This document shows positions 52,633 through 61,051 of a stretch of DNA of 64,000 nt, one piece after another (the first letter of the stretch is position 1; every line of letters starts with the position of its first letter). The position numbers and the translations under genes were made by a program. Source of the DNA: Enorma burkinafasonensis (GTDB lineage Bacteria > Actinomycetota > Coriobacteriia > Coriobacteriales > Coriobacteriaceae); contig NZ_LR597502.1 in NCBI RefSeq assembly GCF_902150035.1, positions 124,001 through 188,000 of the forward strand, read 5' to 3'. The notes under the pieces are model-generated. The model ran no database searches and had not been told where the DNA came from. It worked only from the letters and a program-made list of their open reading frames with translations.

Positions 52633-53289
52633 ATGAGAAACGTCCTGTGCTTCGGCGACAGCAACACCTTCGGGTTCGATCCCGCGGCGGCCGCCGCGGG
52701 CACGGGCATGCGCTACCCCTTCGAGCAGCGCTGGCCCGGCGTGCTCCAGGGCCTGCTCGGCGAGGGGTGGCACGTGATCGAGGAGGGGCTGTGCGGCCGC
52801 ACGACCGTCCATACCGACCCCTACGAGCCCTACCGGTGCGGTGCGGCGGCGCTGCCCTACGCGCTCGAGAGCCACCAGCCGCTCGACGCCGTGGTGATCG
52901 CGCTCGGCACGAACGACTTCAAGACGCGCTATGGCCTGCCCGCCGCGGACATCGCGCGCGGTTTCGAGTCGCTCGCGGGCATCGTGAAGACGTACCCGTG
53001 GGGGCCGGGAAGCCGCGTGCCGCACATCGTGATCGTGGCGCCGCCCCATCTGGGGGAGGGCGTCGAGCAGGTCGTGCTCTCATCGTTCGACGAGCGGTCG
53101 GCCGCCGTGTCGCGCGAGGCGGGGCGGTGGTGCCGGGTCATCGCCGAGGAGCAGGGGTGCGGGTTCGTCGATGCCGCGCTCGTCTGCGAGCCGAGCGAGA
53201 TCGACCACATCCACCTCACCCCCGAGGGGCACGCGTCGCTCGCCGCCGCCATCGCCCGCGAGCTTGCCGTGGCGTTCCCCGGGTGCTGA
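52633..53289 (+). CDS. SGNH/GDSL-type esterase
   Basis: 218 residues from ATG 52633. Block I LCFGDSNTFGFDP carries the Ser, IEEGLCGRTTVHTDP the Gly block, IALGTNDFKTRYG the Asn, and IDHIHLTPEGHASL the catalytic Asp/His pair. The arrangement resembles the mycobacterial arylesterase/acyltransferase group. No signal peptide is seen. The natural substrate is unknown. Confidence 0.87.
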   Translation: MRNVLCFGDSNTFGFDPAAAAAGTGMRYPFEQRWPGVLQGLLGEGWHVIEEGLCGRTTVHTDPYEPYRCGAAALPYALESHQPLDAVVIALGTNDFKTRYGLPAADIARGFESLAGIVKTYPWGPGSRVPHIVIVAPPHLGEGVEQVVLSSFDERSAAVSREAGRWCRVIAEEQGCGFVDAALVCEPSEIDHIHLTPEGHASLAAAIARELAVAFPGC

Positions 53290-53331
53290 CGCCCGGGCGG
53301 TGACGGTTCCGCCGACTCGGGGAAATAGGCT

Positions 53332-53337
53332 ATGATA
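53332..53337 (+). promoter_or_regulatory. -10 box (TATGAT) for the HAD-gntR pair
   Basis: GGCTATGATACTC lies about 90 bp before ATG 53424. No palindrome like that of the target operon (56914-56933) is seen here, so autoregulation is not evident. Confidence 0.4.
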
Positions 53338-53423
53338 CTCACAGGTTCCGCGCGGCCGCATGCCGTGCGGTTGCCGTGCGCGCCCGCGCAGTCCGTCCGA
53401 CCGTGAGTTGCCGAGGAGTTGCC

Positions 53424-54098
53424 ATGCCGACCGCCTTCCCGTTTCGCGCCGTGATCTTCGATATGGACGGCGTGATCGTCGACACGGAAGCGGCCTACAT
53501 CGTCGAGCAGCGCGTCTTCCTCGACGAGCACGGCATCGACGTCCCCACCGAGGAACTGAACGCCATGGTCGGGACCTCGCACGAGACCTTCGTGAACGCG
53601 CTCGTGGACTGGTGGGAGCGCGGCGGCTACGGCACCTTCACCCCCGACGAGGCCTACGCCCGCTTCGAGGAGTGGAGCAGCCGCTACGTCTACCACTACC
53701 GCGACCTGCTCAACCCCGGCGTCGTCGAGACCCTCGACGAGCTGGCCCGCCGCGGCGTGCGTCTCGCGCTCGCCTCGTCGTCGCGCATGGACAACATCCT
53801 CGACGTGCTCGGCCAGTGCGGCATCACCGACCGCTTCGAGGTGATCGTGAGCGGCGAGCAGTTCCGCGAGAGCAAGCCCGACCCCGAGATCTACCTGCAC
53901 GCCATGAAGCGCCTGGGCCTCACTGCCGACGAGTGCTGCTGCATCGAGGACTCAGAGGTGGGCATCACGGCGGGCAGGCGCGCCGGGCTCACGGTCTTCG
54001 CCAAGCGCGAGGAGCGCTTCGGGTTCTCCCAGGCGGCGGCAGACCAGATCATCGATTCCGTTCCCGACCTTCTGAATGTGACCCTAAACCATGAATGA
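53424..54098 (+). CDS. HAD phosphatase of the beta-phosphoglucomutase type
   Basis: 224 residues from ATG behind GAGGAG. VIFDMDGVIVDTE is motif I, ALASSSRMDNIL motif II, ESKPDPEIYL motif III, and CCIEDSEVGITAGRRAG motif IV. It may be a mutase or a sugar-phosphate phosphatase. Its stop overlaps the gntR start by 8 bp, so the two are translated together and its substrate may belong to the Amadori pathway downstream. Confidence 0.87.
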   Translation: MPTAFPFRAVIFDMDGVIVDTEAAYIVEQRVFLDEHGIDVPTEELNAMVGTSHETFVNALVDWWERGGYGTFTPDEAYARFEEWSSRYVYHYRDLLNPGVVETLDELARRGVRLALASSSRMDNILDVLGQCGITDRFEVIVSGEQFRESKPDPEIYLHAMKRLGLTADECCCIEDSEVGITAGRRAGLTVFAKREERFGFSQAAADQIIDSVPDLLNVTLNHE

Positions 54099-54828
54099 GA
54101 AGATGACCAAGGGGGCTGCGGTCCCGCTGTACCAGCAGGTGATGGACAACATCCGCGGCGAGATCGAGGCGGGCACCTACGCGCCCGGCTCGCAGATCCC
54201 CACCGAGCTCGAGCTCGCCGAGGCCTACCAGGTCGGCCGCGTCACCGTGCGCCGCGCCATCGAGGAGCTCGTCTACGAGGGCTACCTCACCAAGCAGCAG
54301 GGCAGGGGCACCTTCGTGAACGCGCCCAAGCTCGTGCGCAAGGTGCGCCAGGAGGCCGATGTCCAGAGCTTCAGCGAGGCGTGCCGCGTGAACGGGATGA
54401 GGCCCACGTCGCGCCTCATCTCGCGCCACGTGGTCCCCGCGAGCAAGGAGATGGCAGCGTTCCTCGGCCTCGAGGAGGGCGCCGACCTGCTCGCCGTCGT
54501 GCGCCTGCGCATGGCGGACGGCGTGCCCGTCATGTTCGAGAACAACTACTTCCCCTATGAGGAGTTCAAGTTCCTCGAGCAGGAGAACCTGGGCGGTTCG
54601 TCGTCGATCTTCGAGGTCGTCCGGGCGCATACCGGCCGCTACCCCGAGAACTCCGGCGACTGCACGGTCGAGATCGCGCGCGCCGACCAGGAGACCGCGT
54701 CCTACCTCGCGGTTCCCGCCGGCGAGCCGCTCTTCTTCATGAAGGTCGACTTCCTCGACGGGGACGACAAGCCGTTCTTCATCGGCCGCCAGTACATCGT
54801 GGGGTCGCGGTTCATCTTCAGTATCTAG
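54091..54828 (+). CDS. GntR/HutC-family regulator with UTRA domain
   Basis: 245 residues. The winged HTH (LYQQVMDNIRGEIEAGTYAPGSQIPTELELAEAYQVGRVTVRRAIEELVYEGYLTKQQGRGTF, residues about 8-70) is complete. A UTRA ligand domain follows (SEACRVNGMRPTSRLISR, LAVVRLRMADGVPVMFENNYFP). The E. coli frl operon is controlled by FrlR of this same class, which binds phosphorylated Amadori compounds. It probably controls the operon at 57001; the AbiEi/Vsr-like gene between them is an insertion. Confidence 0.9.
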   Translation: MNEKMTKGAAVPLYQQVMDNIRGEIEAGTYAPGSQIPTELELAEAYQVGRVTVRRAIEELVYEGYLTKQQGRGTFVNAPKLVRKVRQEADVQSFSEACRVNGMRPTSRLISRHVVPASKEMAAFLGLEEGADLLAVVRLRMADGVPVMFENNYFPYEEFKFLEQENLGGSSSIFEVVRAHTGRYPENSGDCTVEIARADQETASYLAVPAGEPLFFMKVDFLDGDDKPFFIGRQYIVGSRFIFSI

Positions 54829-54871
54829 CCAGCGGCCCGCAGTCGTTGCGAGCCGGAATGCCGTTCGCGCT

Positions 54872-54911
54872 GGCGGTGAAAAGGCGTTCACGCCCGCTTG
54901 CCTCCTTTTTT
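54872..54911 (+). terminator. Probable terminator after gntR
   Basis: GGCGGTGAA (54872-54880) pairs with TTCACGCC (54887-54894) with one bulged G, and a T6 run lies at 54906-54911. It ends the HAD-gntR transcript before the palindromic element. The stretch 54829-55208 has no gene. Confidence 0.5.
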
Positions 54912-54970
54912 CTGAGTTGACCTTGCGCCAGCGGATGCGAATGGGGTCCAGGTGCGGCTGTGGCTCATGT

Positions 54971-55107
54971 TCGGGCATCTTGGCGGTGGGTGGATGGCAG
55001 CGATCGCCGGTGACCTACGTAAGTCAGTGCGCCTACCTGTGAATTTCCTGCTCTGGTACTCCGCTTTATCGTAACGGTCGCCTGCGAACCACCGCCAAGA
55101 TGCGCGA
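54971..55107. repeat. MITE-like palindromic element, family 2, copy 1
   Basis: TCGGGCATCTTGGCGGTGG (from 54971) and its inverse CCACCGCCAAGATGCGCGA (ending 55107) form 19-bp arms with one mismatch; the inner 15 bp are perfect. The 99-bp interior shares GCCTGCG-N-ACCACCGCC-type sequence with the element at 56567-56702. Confidence 0.8.
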
Positions 55108-55208
55108 GTTGCGGCGCTGACGTCGCGACACGCGTCCGTGCCGTACCCTTTTGCGCCGTTATGCGAGCATGCCCCTATGTTCGGTATCCTGTGCCGAGTT
55201 GTTTTCGC

Positions 55209-56288
55209 TTACAACCCGAGATTCCACCAATCGACGAGGACGAGTGCGCGGAGCCTGATCTCAGCGCGCTTGAGCCGCTCGCTTTTCCGTGTAAAGGGTC
55301 TTCCCATGAGTTTGGATATGAAAGACACGATGCACTCGAGACGCATGGGGTCCGAGATCTGCTCATAGCGCAAGCGGATGAGAACTATGCCCATGCTTTG
55401 CAGGGCGACAGCGCGGCTGTCGTCAGCGGAGGCGATGGCGCCGCTGTCGTGGAATGCCCCGCCTTGGCACTCGAACAGGATCGCGGGGTGCGTCTCCGCC
55501 CCCTCGATGTAGAGGTCTCCATAACATGTCGCTTTGCCGGCTATGATGCGTGCCTGCTGGGTCAAACCGATCTTCTTGTTGTGCTCGAAGGGCCCTAGAT
55601 TCCAGCCGCCCCGCCTTTTGGGCATGCCGAGCAGCATGCTGCTTTGAGCCTCAAACGGGGAGGCCGAGCCCTCATGGGCATCTCGCAGGGCTAGCTGAAG
55701 CTTGCGCGATCCTTTCGCGCTTTCCGCACCGGCGAGGAAGTGCTCGACCTGAAAGCTGTCGAGCAGCGGCGGACGCCGCCAGACATCGGTCAACTTGCCT
55801 TTACTGAGCGCCGGCTTCCACCCGTGGAGTACAGGGAGCATTCCCCGGTCGATGAGACCCTGCAGCAGCTTCCGAATCGGAGGAGTGGGCCTGAAAATCG
55901 CGAACGAGCCCATCATTTCATACAGGATCATGGTTAGGTGCGGAATCGGCCACGTGATCGCCAGGTCCATTAGGGTTGCGAGCGGCGATGTGACGTGGAT
56001 ATTGTAGTCGGTTATGATGACCGCTCCTTGCGGGTAGCCGCTCCTTCGATAGTGAAACGAGCAATGAGCGCTCGCGTGCGTCATCGCTTTCGTTTGAACG
56101 AGAAGGTGGAGCGGGTCTCCGAACAGGGCCAGGGGATTGTCTTCATTCAGGCAAGCAGCCTTGTCGGCTCTCGTGAGCAGATCGGGATATCTTCCCACGA
56201 GCTCATGGACGATAGGTGGGGTGCGGTGGAACAGCAGCGCCGAGCGATGGCAAAGCACCGGCTCGGCTTTCGTGAATTCGGTGTGCAT
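55209..56288 (-). CDS. AbiEi-like protein with Vsr/DUF559-type endonuclease domain
   Basis: 359 residues, low G+C for this window. The N-terminal part (VLCHRSALLFHRTPPIVHELVG) recalls AbiEi-type antitoxin folds found in coriobacterial accessory genes. The C-terminal part has GDLYIEG-N-HPAILFECQGGAFHDSG and DDSRAVALQSMGIVLIRL, the D, E-x-Q/K and D-R pattern of Vsr/DUF559 PD-(D/E)xK nucleases. It is a single gene flanked by two palindromic elements. A defence or DNA-repair role is inferred, not shown. Confidence 0.65.
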   Translation of the reverse strand: MHTEFTKAEPVLCHRSALLFHRTPPIVHELVGRYPDLLTRADKAACLNEDNPLALFGDPLHLLVQTKAMTHASAHCSFHYRRSGYPQGAVIITDYNIHVTSPLATLMDLAITWPIPHLTMILYEMMGSFAIFRPTPPIRKLLQGLIDRGMLPVLHGWKPALSKGKLTDVWRRPPLLDSFQVEHFLAGAESAKGSRKLQLALRDAHEGSASPFEAQSSMLLGMPKRRGGWNLGPFEHNKKIGLTQQARIIAGKATCYGDLYIEGAETHPAILFECQGGAFHDSGAIASADDSRAVALQSMGIVLIRLRYEQISDPMRLECIVSFISKLMGRPFTRKSERLKRAEIRLRALVLVDWWNLGL

Positions 56289-56566
56289 GGTTCAGGCTCC
56301 TTCGACAGGGAATCGAGTAGAGCCTAGCTGGCAGTTCTAGCCGATATCGTCCTGCGTTCTGTCCGGGAGCTTCCCGTTTCCAAACGAAAGTGTCTCCTCG
56401 TTCCAACACCGCAGCGTATTCGCGTTGTGGTTGCGCGGTGTGCGCGCATGAGGGATGCCGGCGACCATACGGTCTCTGAAGAATATCCAGAAATGGCAAC
56501 AGGCCGAGGGGACATCGGATGGACGATCACACGAAAAGTCGGGCAGGGGGCGCCGTGCACGGGAGC

Positions 56567-56702
56567 TCGGGTCTCTTGGCGGTGGGTCGGCGAAGCATGC
56601 CGCTCAATTAATTACTATTTATTTTAAAAATCGCAGGTCAAAGGGTTGCAAACTAAAGCTATACCTTGCCTGTCGGATGCGGGTCACCGCCAAGATGCGC
56701 GA
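56567..56702. repeat. MITE-like palindromic element, family 2, copy 2
   Basis: The left arm TCGGGTCTCTTGGCGGTGGG (from 56567) differs by 2 bases from copy 1. The right arm CACCGCCAAGATGCGCGA (56685-56702) is identical. The interior is AT-rich (AATTAATTACTATTTATTTT) and mostly unlike copy 1. It lies in the 712-bp gap 56289-57000, which holds no gene; 56289-56566 shows nothing I recognise. Confidence 0.75.
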
Positions 56703-56875
56703 GCGCGAAATCTGGTGCGCATGGCGCCTCGAGTGAGGGCTTGGATGTCGCCAGCAGATCGGGGCGCAACTCCGGGCCAGGCGTCTGCAGGGGATGCTCC
56801 GTTGCCGCCGTCAACCGTTCGGCGGCGATTCGGTACCGTTCGAACAATTCTCCGCCGCCGCCGGTTGATGACTCC

Positions 56876-56905
56876 TTGACGCAAAACAAACCCGCTGGTT
56901 ATAAA
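56876..56905 (+). promoter_or_regulatory. Promoter of the Amadori-compound operon
   Basis: TTGACG (56876-56881), an 18-bp spacer and TATAAA (56900-56905) give the best promoter in the window, with a predicted start near 56912. Confidence 0.7.
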
Positions 56906-56913
56906 TAGAACAT

Positions 56914-56933
56914 CTTAGAACGTTTGTCCTAAG
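56914..56933. promoter_or_regulatory. Palindromic operator at +1 of the operon
   Basis: CTTAGAAC-N4-GTCCTAAG, a CTTAGRAC-type half-site and its inverse with one mismatch, covers the predicted transcription start. Its place suits repression by the GntR/UTRA protein encoded at 54091, although its sequence is not the GTnTAnAC-like HutC consensus. Confidence 0.55.
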
Positions 56934-57000
56934 CCGGACGGGGGTGCGGGGCATGCGTGATAGGGCAAGCCATACGGCATCGAGGAAATAGGAGGGAACT

Positions 57001-58461
57001 ATGTCCGAGACAACGTCCGTAGAGCCCAAGAAGAAGTTCCAGTTCAGACTACCGCATGTGTACACGATCGCGTTTCTGCTGATCGTGCTTTTTGCTGTTC
57101 TGACGTGGATCGTCCCTTCGGGCCAGTTCGACCGTGAGGTCATCGAGGTCGCCGGTTCCGAGCGCGAGGTCGCCGTCGCCGGTACCTACCAGGAAGTGCC
57201 CAAGGTCTACACCGACGAGGAGACCGGCGAGACGGTCGACCTGCGTCAGGGTGTCCCGCAGGTGCTGCAGGCCTTCACGCTCGGCATCCAGGGCGCTGCC
57301 GACGTCGTGGCCTTCGTGCTGCTCATCGGTGGTGCATTCGCCATCATCAACAAGACCGACGCCATCAACGCCGGTCTCTCTCGTGTCGCCCGTAAGCTCA
57401 AGGACAAGGACGTGCTCATCATCCCCGTCACGATGACGCTCCTGTCCATCTGCGGCACCACGTTCGGCATGTCCGAGGAGGCGCTGCCGTTCTACGCCAT
57501 CTTCATCCCCGTCATGATGGGCATCGGCTACGACTCCATGACCGCGTTCATCATCTGCTTCATGGGTCCGCAGATCGGCTACATCGCCTCGACGCTCAAC
57601 CCGTTCAACGTCCTGATCTCCCAGGGCATCATCGGCATCGAGGGCAACCCGCAGCTGTGGCTCCGCTTCATCGTGTGGATCGTCTTCACCGCGGCCGCCA
57701 TCTTCTGGGCCATGAGCTACGCCCGCCGCGTGAAGAAGAACCCCGAGAGCTCCATCACCTATGAGGACGACAAGCAGAAGCGCGTCGAGTTCGACGTCAG
57801 CGAGGCCAACGACGACGCCCCGTTCACCCTGCGCCAGAAGCTCGTCCTCGTGATCTTCGCCGCCGGCATGGGCCTCATCGTCTGGGGTCTCGTGACCCAG
57901 GGCTGGTACATGAACGAGATCTCCATGGTCTTCATGGGCATGGGCATCCTCTCCGGTATCGTCGGCGGTCTTGACGAGAAGACCATGGCCGAGGAGTTCG
58001 TCGCGGGTCTTGCCGACTTCTCCTACGCCGCCTGCATCATCGGTATCGCCCGCGGCATCCTGGTCATCGCCGAGGCCGGCATGATCATCGACACCATCCT
58101 GAACGGTCTCGCCACCGCGCTGGCCGGCGCCCCCGCGCCCGTCTACACGACGCTCATGTACCTGGTGCTCGGCTTCCTGTCGATCTTGGTGCCCTCGAGC
58201 TCCGGCCTCGCCGCGCTCACCATGCCCATCATCGGCCCCCTGACCGAGCTCATGGGCGTCAACCCCGAGGCTGCCGTGACCGCGCTCGTGATGGCCAACC
58301 AGACCATCAACACCATCAGCCCGACCGCCGGCATGACCGTCGCAGGCCTCTCCGTGTCGAAGATCTCCTTCGGCCAGTGGTGGAAGACCTGCTGGAAGTT
58401 CATGATCTTCCTGGTCGTCGGCGGCCTCGTGGTCACCGCTATCTCCGGCATGCTGGCCTAA
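57001..58461 (+). CDS. YfcC/ArcD-type membrane transporter
   Basis: 486 residues, about 12 hydrophobic segments, ATG behind AGGAGGG. The N terminus reads HVYTIAFLLIVLFAVLTWIVPSGQFDRE, the standard opening of the YfcC/DcuC-like basic amino acid antiporter family. GGAFAIINKTDAINAGLSRVARKLK, ILSICGTTFGMSEEALPFYAIFIPVMMGIGYD and VPSSSGLAALTMPIIGPL follow. As the first gene of the operon it is the likely importer of fructoselysine-type compounds, whose lysine end fits a basic amino acid carrier. That substrate is inferred from context. Confidence 0.85.
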   Translation: MSETTSVEPKKKFQFRLPHVYTIAFLLIVLFAVLTWIVPSGQFDREVIEVAGSEREVAVAGTYQEVPKVYTDEETGETVDLRQGVPQVLQAFTLGIQGAADVVAFVLLIGGAFAIINKTDAINAGLSRVARKLKDKDVLIIPVTMTLLSICGTTFGMSEEALPFYAIFIPVMMGIGYDSMTAFIICFMGPQIGYIASTLNPFNVLISQGIIGIEGNPQLWLRFIVWIVFTAAAIFWAMSYARRVKKNPESSITYEDDKQKRVEFDVSEANDDAPFTLRQKLVLVIFAAGMGLIVWGLVTQGWYMNEISMVFMGMGILSGIVGGLDEKTMAEEFVAGLADFSYAACIIGIARGILVIAEAGMIIDTILNGLATALAGAPAPVYTTLMYLVLGFLSILVPSSSGLAALTMPIIGPLTELMGVNPEAAVTALVMANQTINTISPTAGMTVAGLSVSKISFGQWWKTCWKFMIFLVVGGLVVTAISGMLA

Positions 58462-58471
58462 GGAGCATCTG

Positions 58472-60028
58472 ATGTCCGATTCCAAGATCGTTCTCACCTC
58501 GCGGTGCGTGTTCACCGCGACCGATGGCGAGCCCTTCGACGGCTTCGTGGCCATCGAGGGCGAGCGGATCGCCGCCGTGGGCAAGGCTGCTGACGCCGCG
58601 TCCTACATCGAGGCGGCCGACGAGGTCATCGACCTCGGCGAGGGCACGATCATGCCCGGTCTGGTGGACGTGCACACGTTCTTCACCGGTTGGGCCCTGC
58701 GCACGCTCGGCGCCGACCTCTCGGGTGCCGCCGACGGCGCCGCCGACGGCGCCGCGATGCGCGCCTGGAAGGACGCGCACGAGGCCTGCCCGGGCGCCTT
58801 CGGGCACGACCTGCCCGAGAACCTGCTCGACGCCGCGACCGAGGCCCTCGATGCCGAGTTCGGCGCCGTGCCCGCCGTGGCCTTCACGGAGGGCGCCGGG
58901 ACCTGCGCGCTCAACGCTGCGGCCCGCGAGCACTACGGGTTCACGCCCGAGGCGTGCTACTCCGAGATGGTCTGGCGCATGATGCCCGAGTTCCTGGCGC
59001 TGCCCGAGGTGCGCGCCCAGTACACGGACTACATGGCCATGCTCAACGCCCGCGGCGTCACCGCCATCAAGGAGATGGCCTTCGACGACTACTACGGCTT
59101 CGCCGACGAGATGGAGCGCCGCGAGCAGGCAGGCGAGCTCACCGTCCGCGTCTCGATGATGAGCCAGCCGGTGGGCGAGGGCGCGAACCTCGAGTACGCC
59201 CGCGCCGCCCGCGACCGCTTCACCGGTCCGTTCGTCCGCTTCTCGGGCTTCAACCGCATGACCGACCGCGGCGTGTGGGCGGGCCTGGCCGAGATGATCG
59301 AGCCGTACGAGGACACCGCGGAGGAGGGCGCCGCCGGCAAGACCGTCGTGGAGCCCCCCGAGTGGGACCTCATCGAGAGCGAGCTCAAGGCCATCGACGC
59401 CGAGGGCTTCCGCTACTCCCTGCACTGCCAGGGCGACGGCGCCGTGCGCCACACGGTCGCGCTCTACGACGCGCTGCCCAAGGGCGCCGACGGCAAGCTG
59501 GCTCATCGCCACGCCATCACCGACCTTGAGAACTCCGACCCCGCCGACCTCGAGCGCTTCGGCGCCATGGGCGGCATCTGCGAGGTCTACCCGCAGATCC
59601 TCACGCTCGACAAGCGCGAGGACTGCCTGTCGATGATGCGCACCCAGATCGGCGAGAAGCGCCTCGAGCACAGCTGGAACCGTCGCGGCATGGAGGACGC
59701 CGGTTGCACGGTGTGCTGCGGCACGGACCTGCCCCTGCTCATCCCGAGCATCGGCGAGTCCATCTACAGCGCCTGCGGCGGCTACTTCGACGACGGCCTG
59801 CCCGTGAACCAGGGCAACACCCTCACGGTGGCCGAGCTCCTGCGCGCCTGGACCTACGGCGGCGCCTACGACTGCCTGCGCGAGGACGACTTCGGCACGC
59901 TCGAGGCCGGCAAGTACGCCGACATCTGCGTGCTCGACCGCAACGCGTTCGCGGTCGATCCGAATGACGCCCGCGACATCCAGGTGGCGCTCACCGTCTC
60001 CAACGGCAAGGTGGTCTATCGCGCCTAG
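58472..60028 (+). CDS. YtcJ-like amidohydrolase with an altered HxH motif
   Basis: 518 residues, ATG 10 bp after the transporter stop. The Amidohydro_3-type fold shows PGLVDVHTFFTGW (H68-T69-F70, where HxH is usual), a candidate bridging lysine in AIKEMAFDDYY near 198, HCQGDGAVRHTV (His), AHRHAITDLENSD (His), and CCGTDLPLLIPS (Asp). The C-terminal LRAWTYGGAYDCLREDDFGTLEAGKYADICVLDRN closes the beta-sandwich. It may remove an N-acyl or peptide group so that the FrlB/C/D enzymes can act; this is inferred from position. Confidence 0.82.
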   Translation: MSDSKIVLTSRCVFTATDGEPFDGFVAIEGERIAAVGKAADAASYIEAADEVIDLGEGTIMPGLVDVHTFFTGWALRTLGADLSGAADGAADGAAMRAWKDAHEACPGAFGHDLPENLLDAATEALDAEFGAVPAVAFTEGAGTCALNAAAREHYGFTPEACYSEMVWRMMPEFLALPEVRAQYTDYMAMLNARGVTAIKEMAFDDYYGFADEMERREQAGELTVRVSMMSQPVGEGANLEYARAARDRFTGPFVRFSGFNRMTDRGVWAGLAEMIEPYEDTAEEGAAGKTVVEPPEWDLIESELKAIDAEGFRYSLHCQGDGAVRHTVALYDALPKGADGKLAHRHAITDLENSDPADLERFGAMGGICEVYPQILTLDKREDCLSMMRTQIGEKRLEHSWNRRGMEDAGCTVCCGTDLPLLIPSIGESIYSACGGYFDDGLPVNQGNTLTVAELLRAWTYGGAYDCLREDDFGTLEAGKYADICVLDRNAFAVDPNDARDIQVALTVSNGKVVYRA

Positions 60029-60053
60029 CCGCACGCGCTCGGATCGAAACGAT

Positions 60054-60079
60054 GTGCCCGGCGCCCCGGCGCCGGGCAC
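60054..60079 (+). other. Intercistronic hairpin before frlC-like gene
   Basis: GTGCCCGGCGCC (60054-60065) pairs perfectly with GGCGCCGGGCAC (60068-60079). It lies 18 nt before the next ATG and just upstream of its ribosome site. Confidence 0.7.
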
Positions 60080-60097
60080 CCAGGGAAGGGAGTATCA

Positions 60098-60955
60098 ATG
60101 GCAGACACCGAGAAGAAGCCCTATCTGCGCCGTGAGCAGGTAGCGGGCATGAACATCCACTACATCATGTGGTCGCTCGATTACTTCCTCGACACCCAGC
60201 AGCGCCTGGGCTTCAAGTCCCTCGAGCTGTGGTGCGCAGAGCCCCACGTCACGCTCGACCACACGGGCTACTTCGAGGCTGAGGTCATCGCCAAGAAGGC
60301 GGCCGACCGCGGGCTCAAGATCCGCACCCTCTGCCCGGAGAACGTCGTCTATCCCTACCAGTACGCCGCGCGCAAGCCGCTCCATGCCGAGCGCAGCGTG
60401 AGCTATTTCAAGCACGGCATCGAGCTCGCCGAGGTCCTCGGCGCCGAGCGCATGTCCATCAACTCCGGCTGGGGCGATTGGGACGAGGACCGCGAGGAGG
60501 CGTGGAAGCGCAGCCGCGAGCACCTCTCCATCCTGGCCGAGTACGCCGGCGAGCACAACATCATGCTCACCATGGAGAGCCTGCGTCCCGAGGAGAGCAA
60601 CCTCGTGACCACCGTCGCGGACGCCAAGCGCATGATCGACGAGGTGGGAAGCCCCTACCTCGAGCCGATGATCGACACCACGGCCATGGGCGTGGCGGGC
60701 GAGACGCTCGAGGACTGGTTCGAGGCCTTCGGCGACGACGCCTTCCATGAGATGCACTTCATCGACGGCGACCCCTACGGCCACCTGGTCTGGGGCGACG
60801 GCAAGCACGACCTGGAGGCGTGGATCCGCACGCTCAACGAGCACCACTTCGAGGGCGTGCTCGGCCAGGAGATCACCGACGGCAAGTACTACGACGACCC
60901 AGCCGCCGCCGATGAGCGCAACATGAAGGCATTCGAGCCCTTCTTCATCGACTAG
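60098..60955 (+). CDS. frlC: FrlC-like sugar-lysine epimerase (TIM-barrel)
   Basis: 285 residues, GGAAGGGAG upstream. The xylose-isomerase-like barrel has LGFKSLELWCAEPH near 40, VVYPYQYAARKPLHAERSV near 90, MERLMSINSGWG-type helix at AERMSINSGWGDWD, LTMESLRPEESNLVTTVADAKRMIDEVGSP near 165 (metal Glu), MIDTTAM, EMHFIDGDPYGHLVWGDGKHDL (metal Asp/His) and GVLGQEI. E. coli FrlC has the same order (LEPLTPYESNVV, HLHIVDSDG, GYEGYCTVEL) and interconverts fructoselysine and psicoselysine. Confidence 0.8.
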   Translation: MADTEKKPYLRREQVAGMNIHYIMWSLDYFLDTQQRLGFKSLELWCAEPHVTLDHTGYFEAEVIAKKAADRGLKIRTLCPENVVYPYQYAARKPLHAERSVSYFKHGIELAEVLGAERMSINSGWGDWDEDREEAWKRSREHLSILAEYAGEHNIMLTMESLRPEESNLVTTVADAKRMIDEVGSPYLEPMIDTTAMGVAGETLEDWFEAFGDDAFHEMHFIDGDPYGHLVWGDGKHDLEAWIRTLNEHHFEGVLGQEITDGKYYDDPAAADERNMKAFEPFFID

Positions 60956-61051
60956 CGCACGCGTCCGCGCGAGCGCGCCATAGTTTTACGTGAACAGGAG
61001 GGGACGCACCCCGCCCCCTTGGGGAAAGCTGTACAGAAAGGCGGTATCCCT

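Noticed and set aside
56919-56930. Third LexA-like box (GAACGTTTGTCC)
   Set aside because: One half-site is broken, and the larger CTTAG/CTAAG palindrome explains the symmetry better.
61000-61024. Hairpin in the gap between the frlC-like and frlB-like genes
   Set aside because: Only 4-bp GGGG/CCCC stems can be drawn, much weaker than those in the other gaps.
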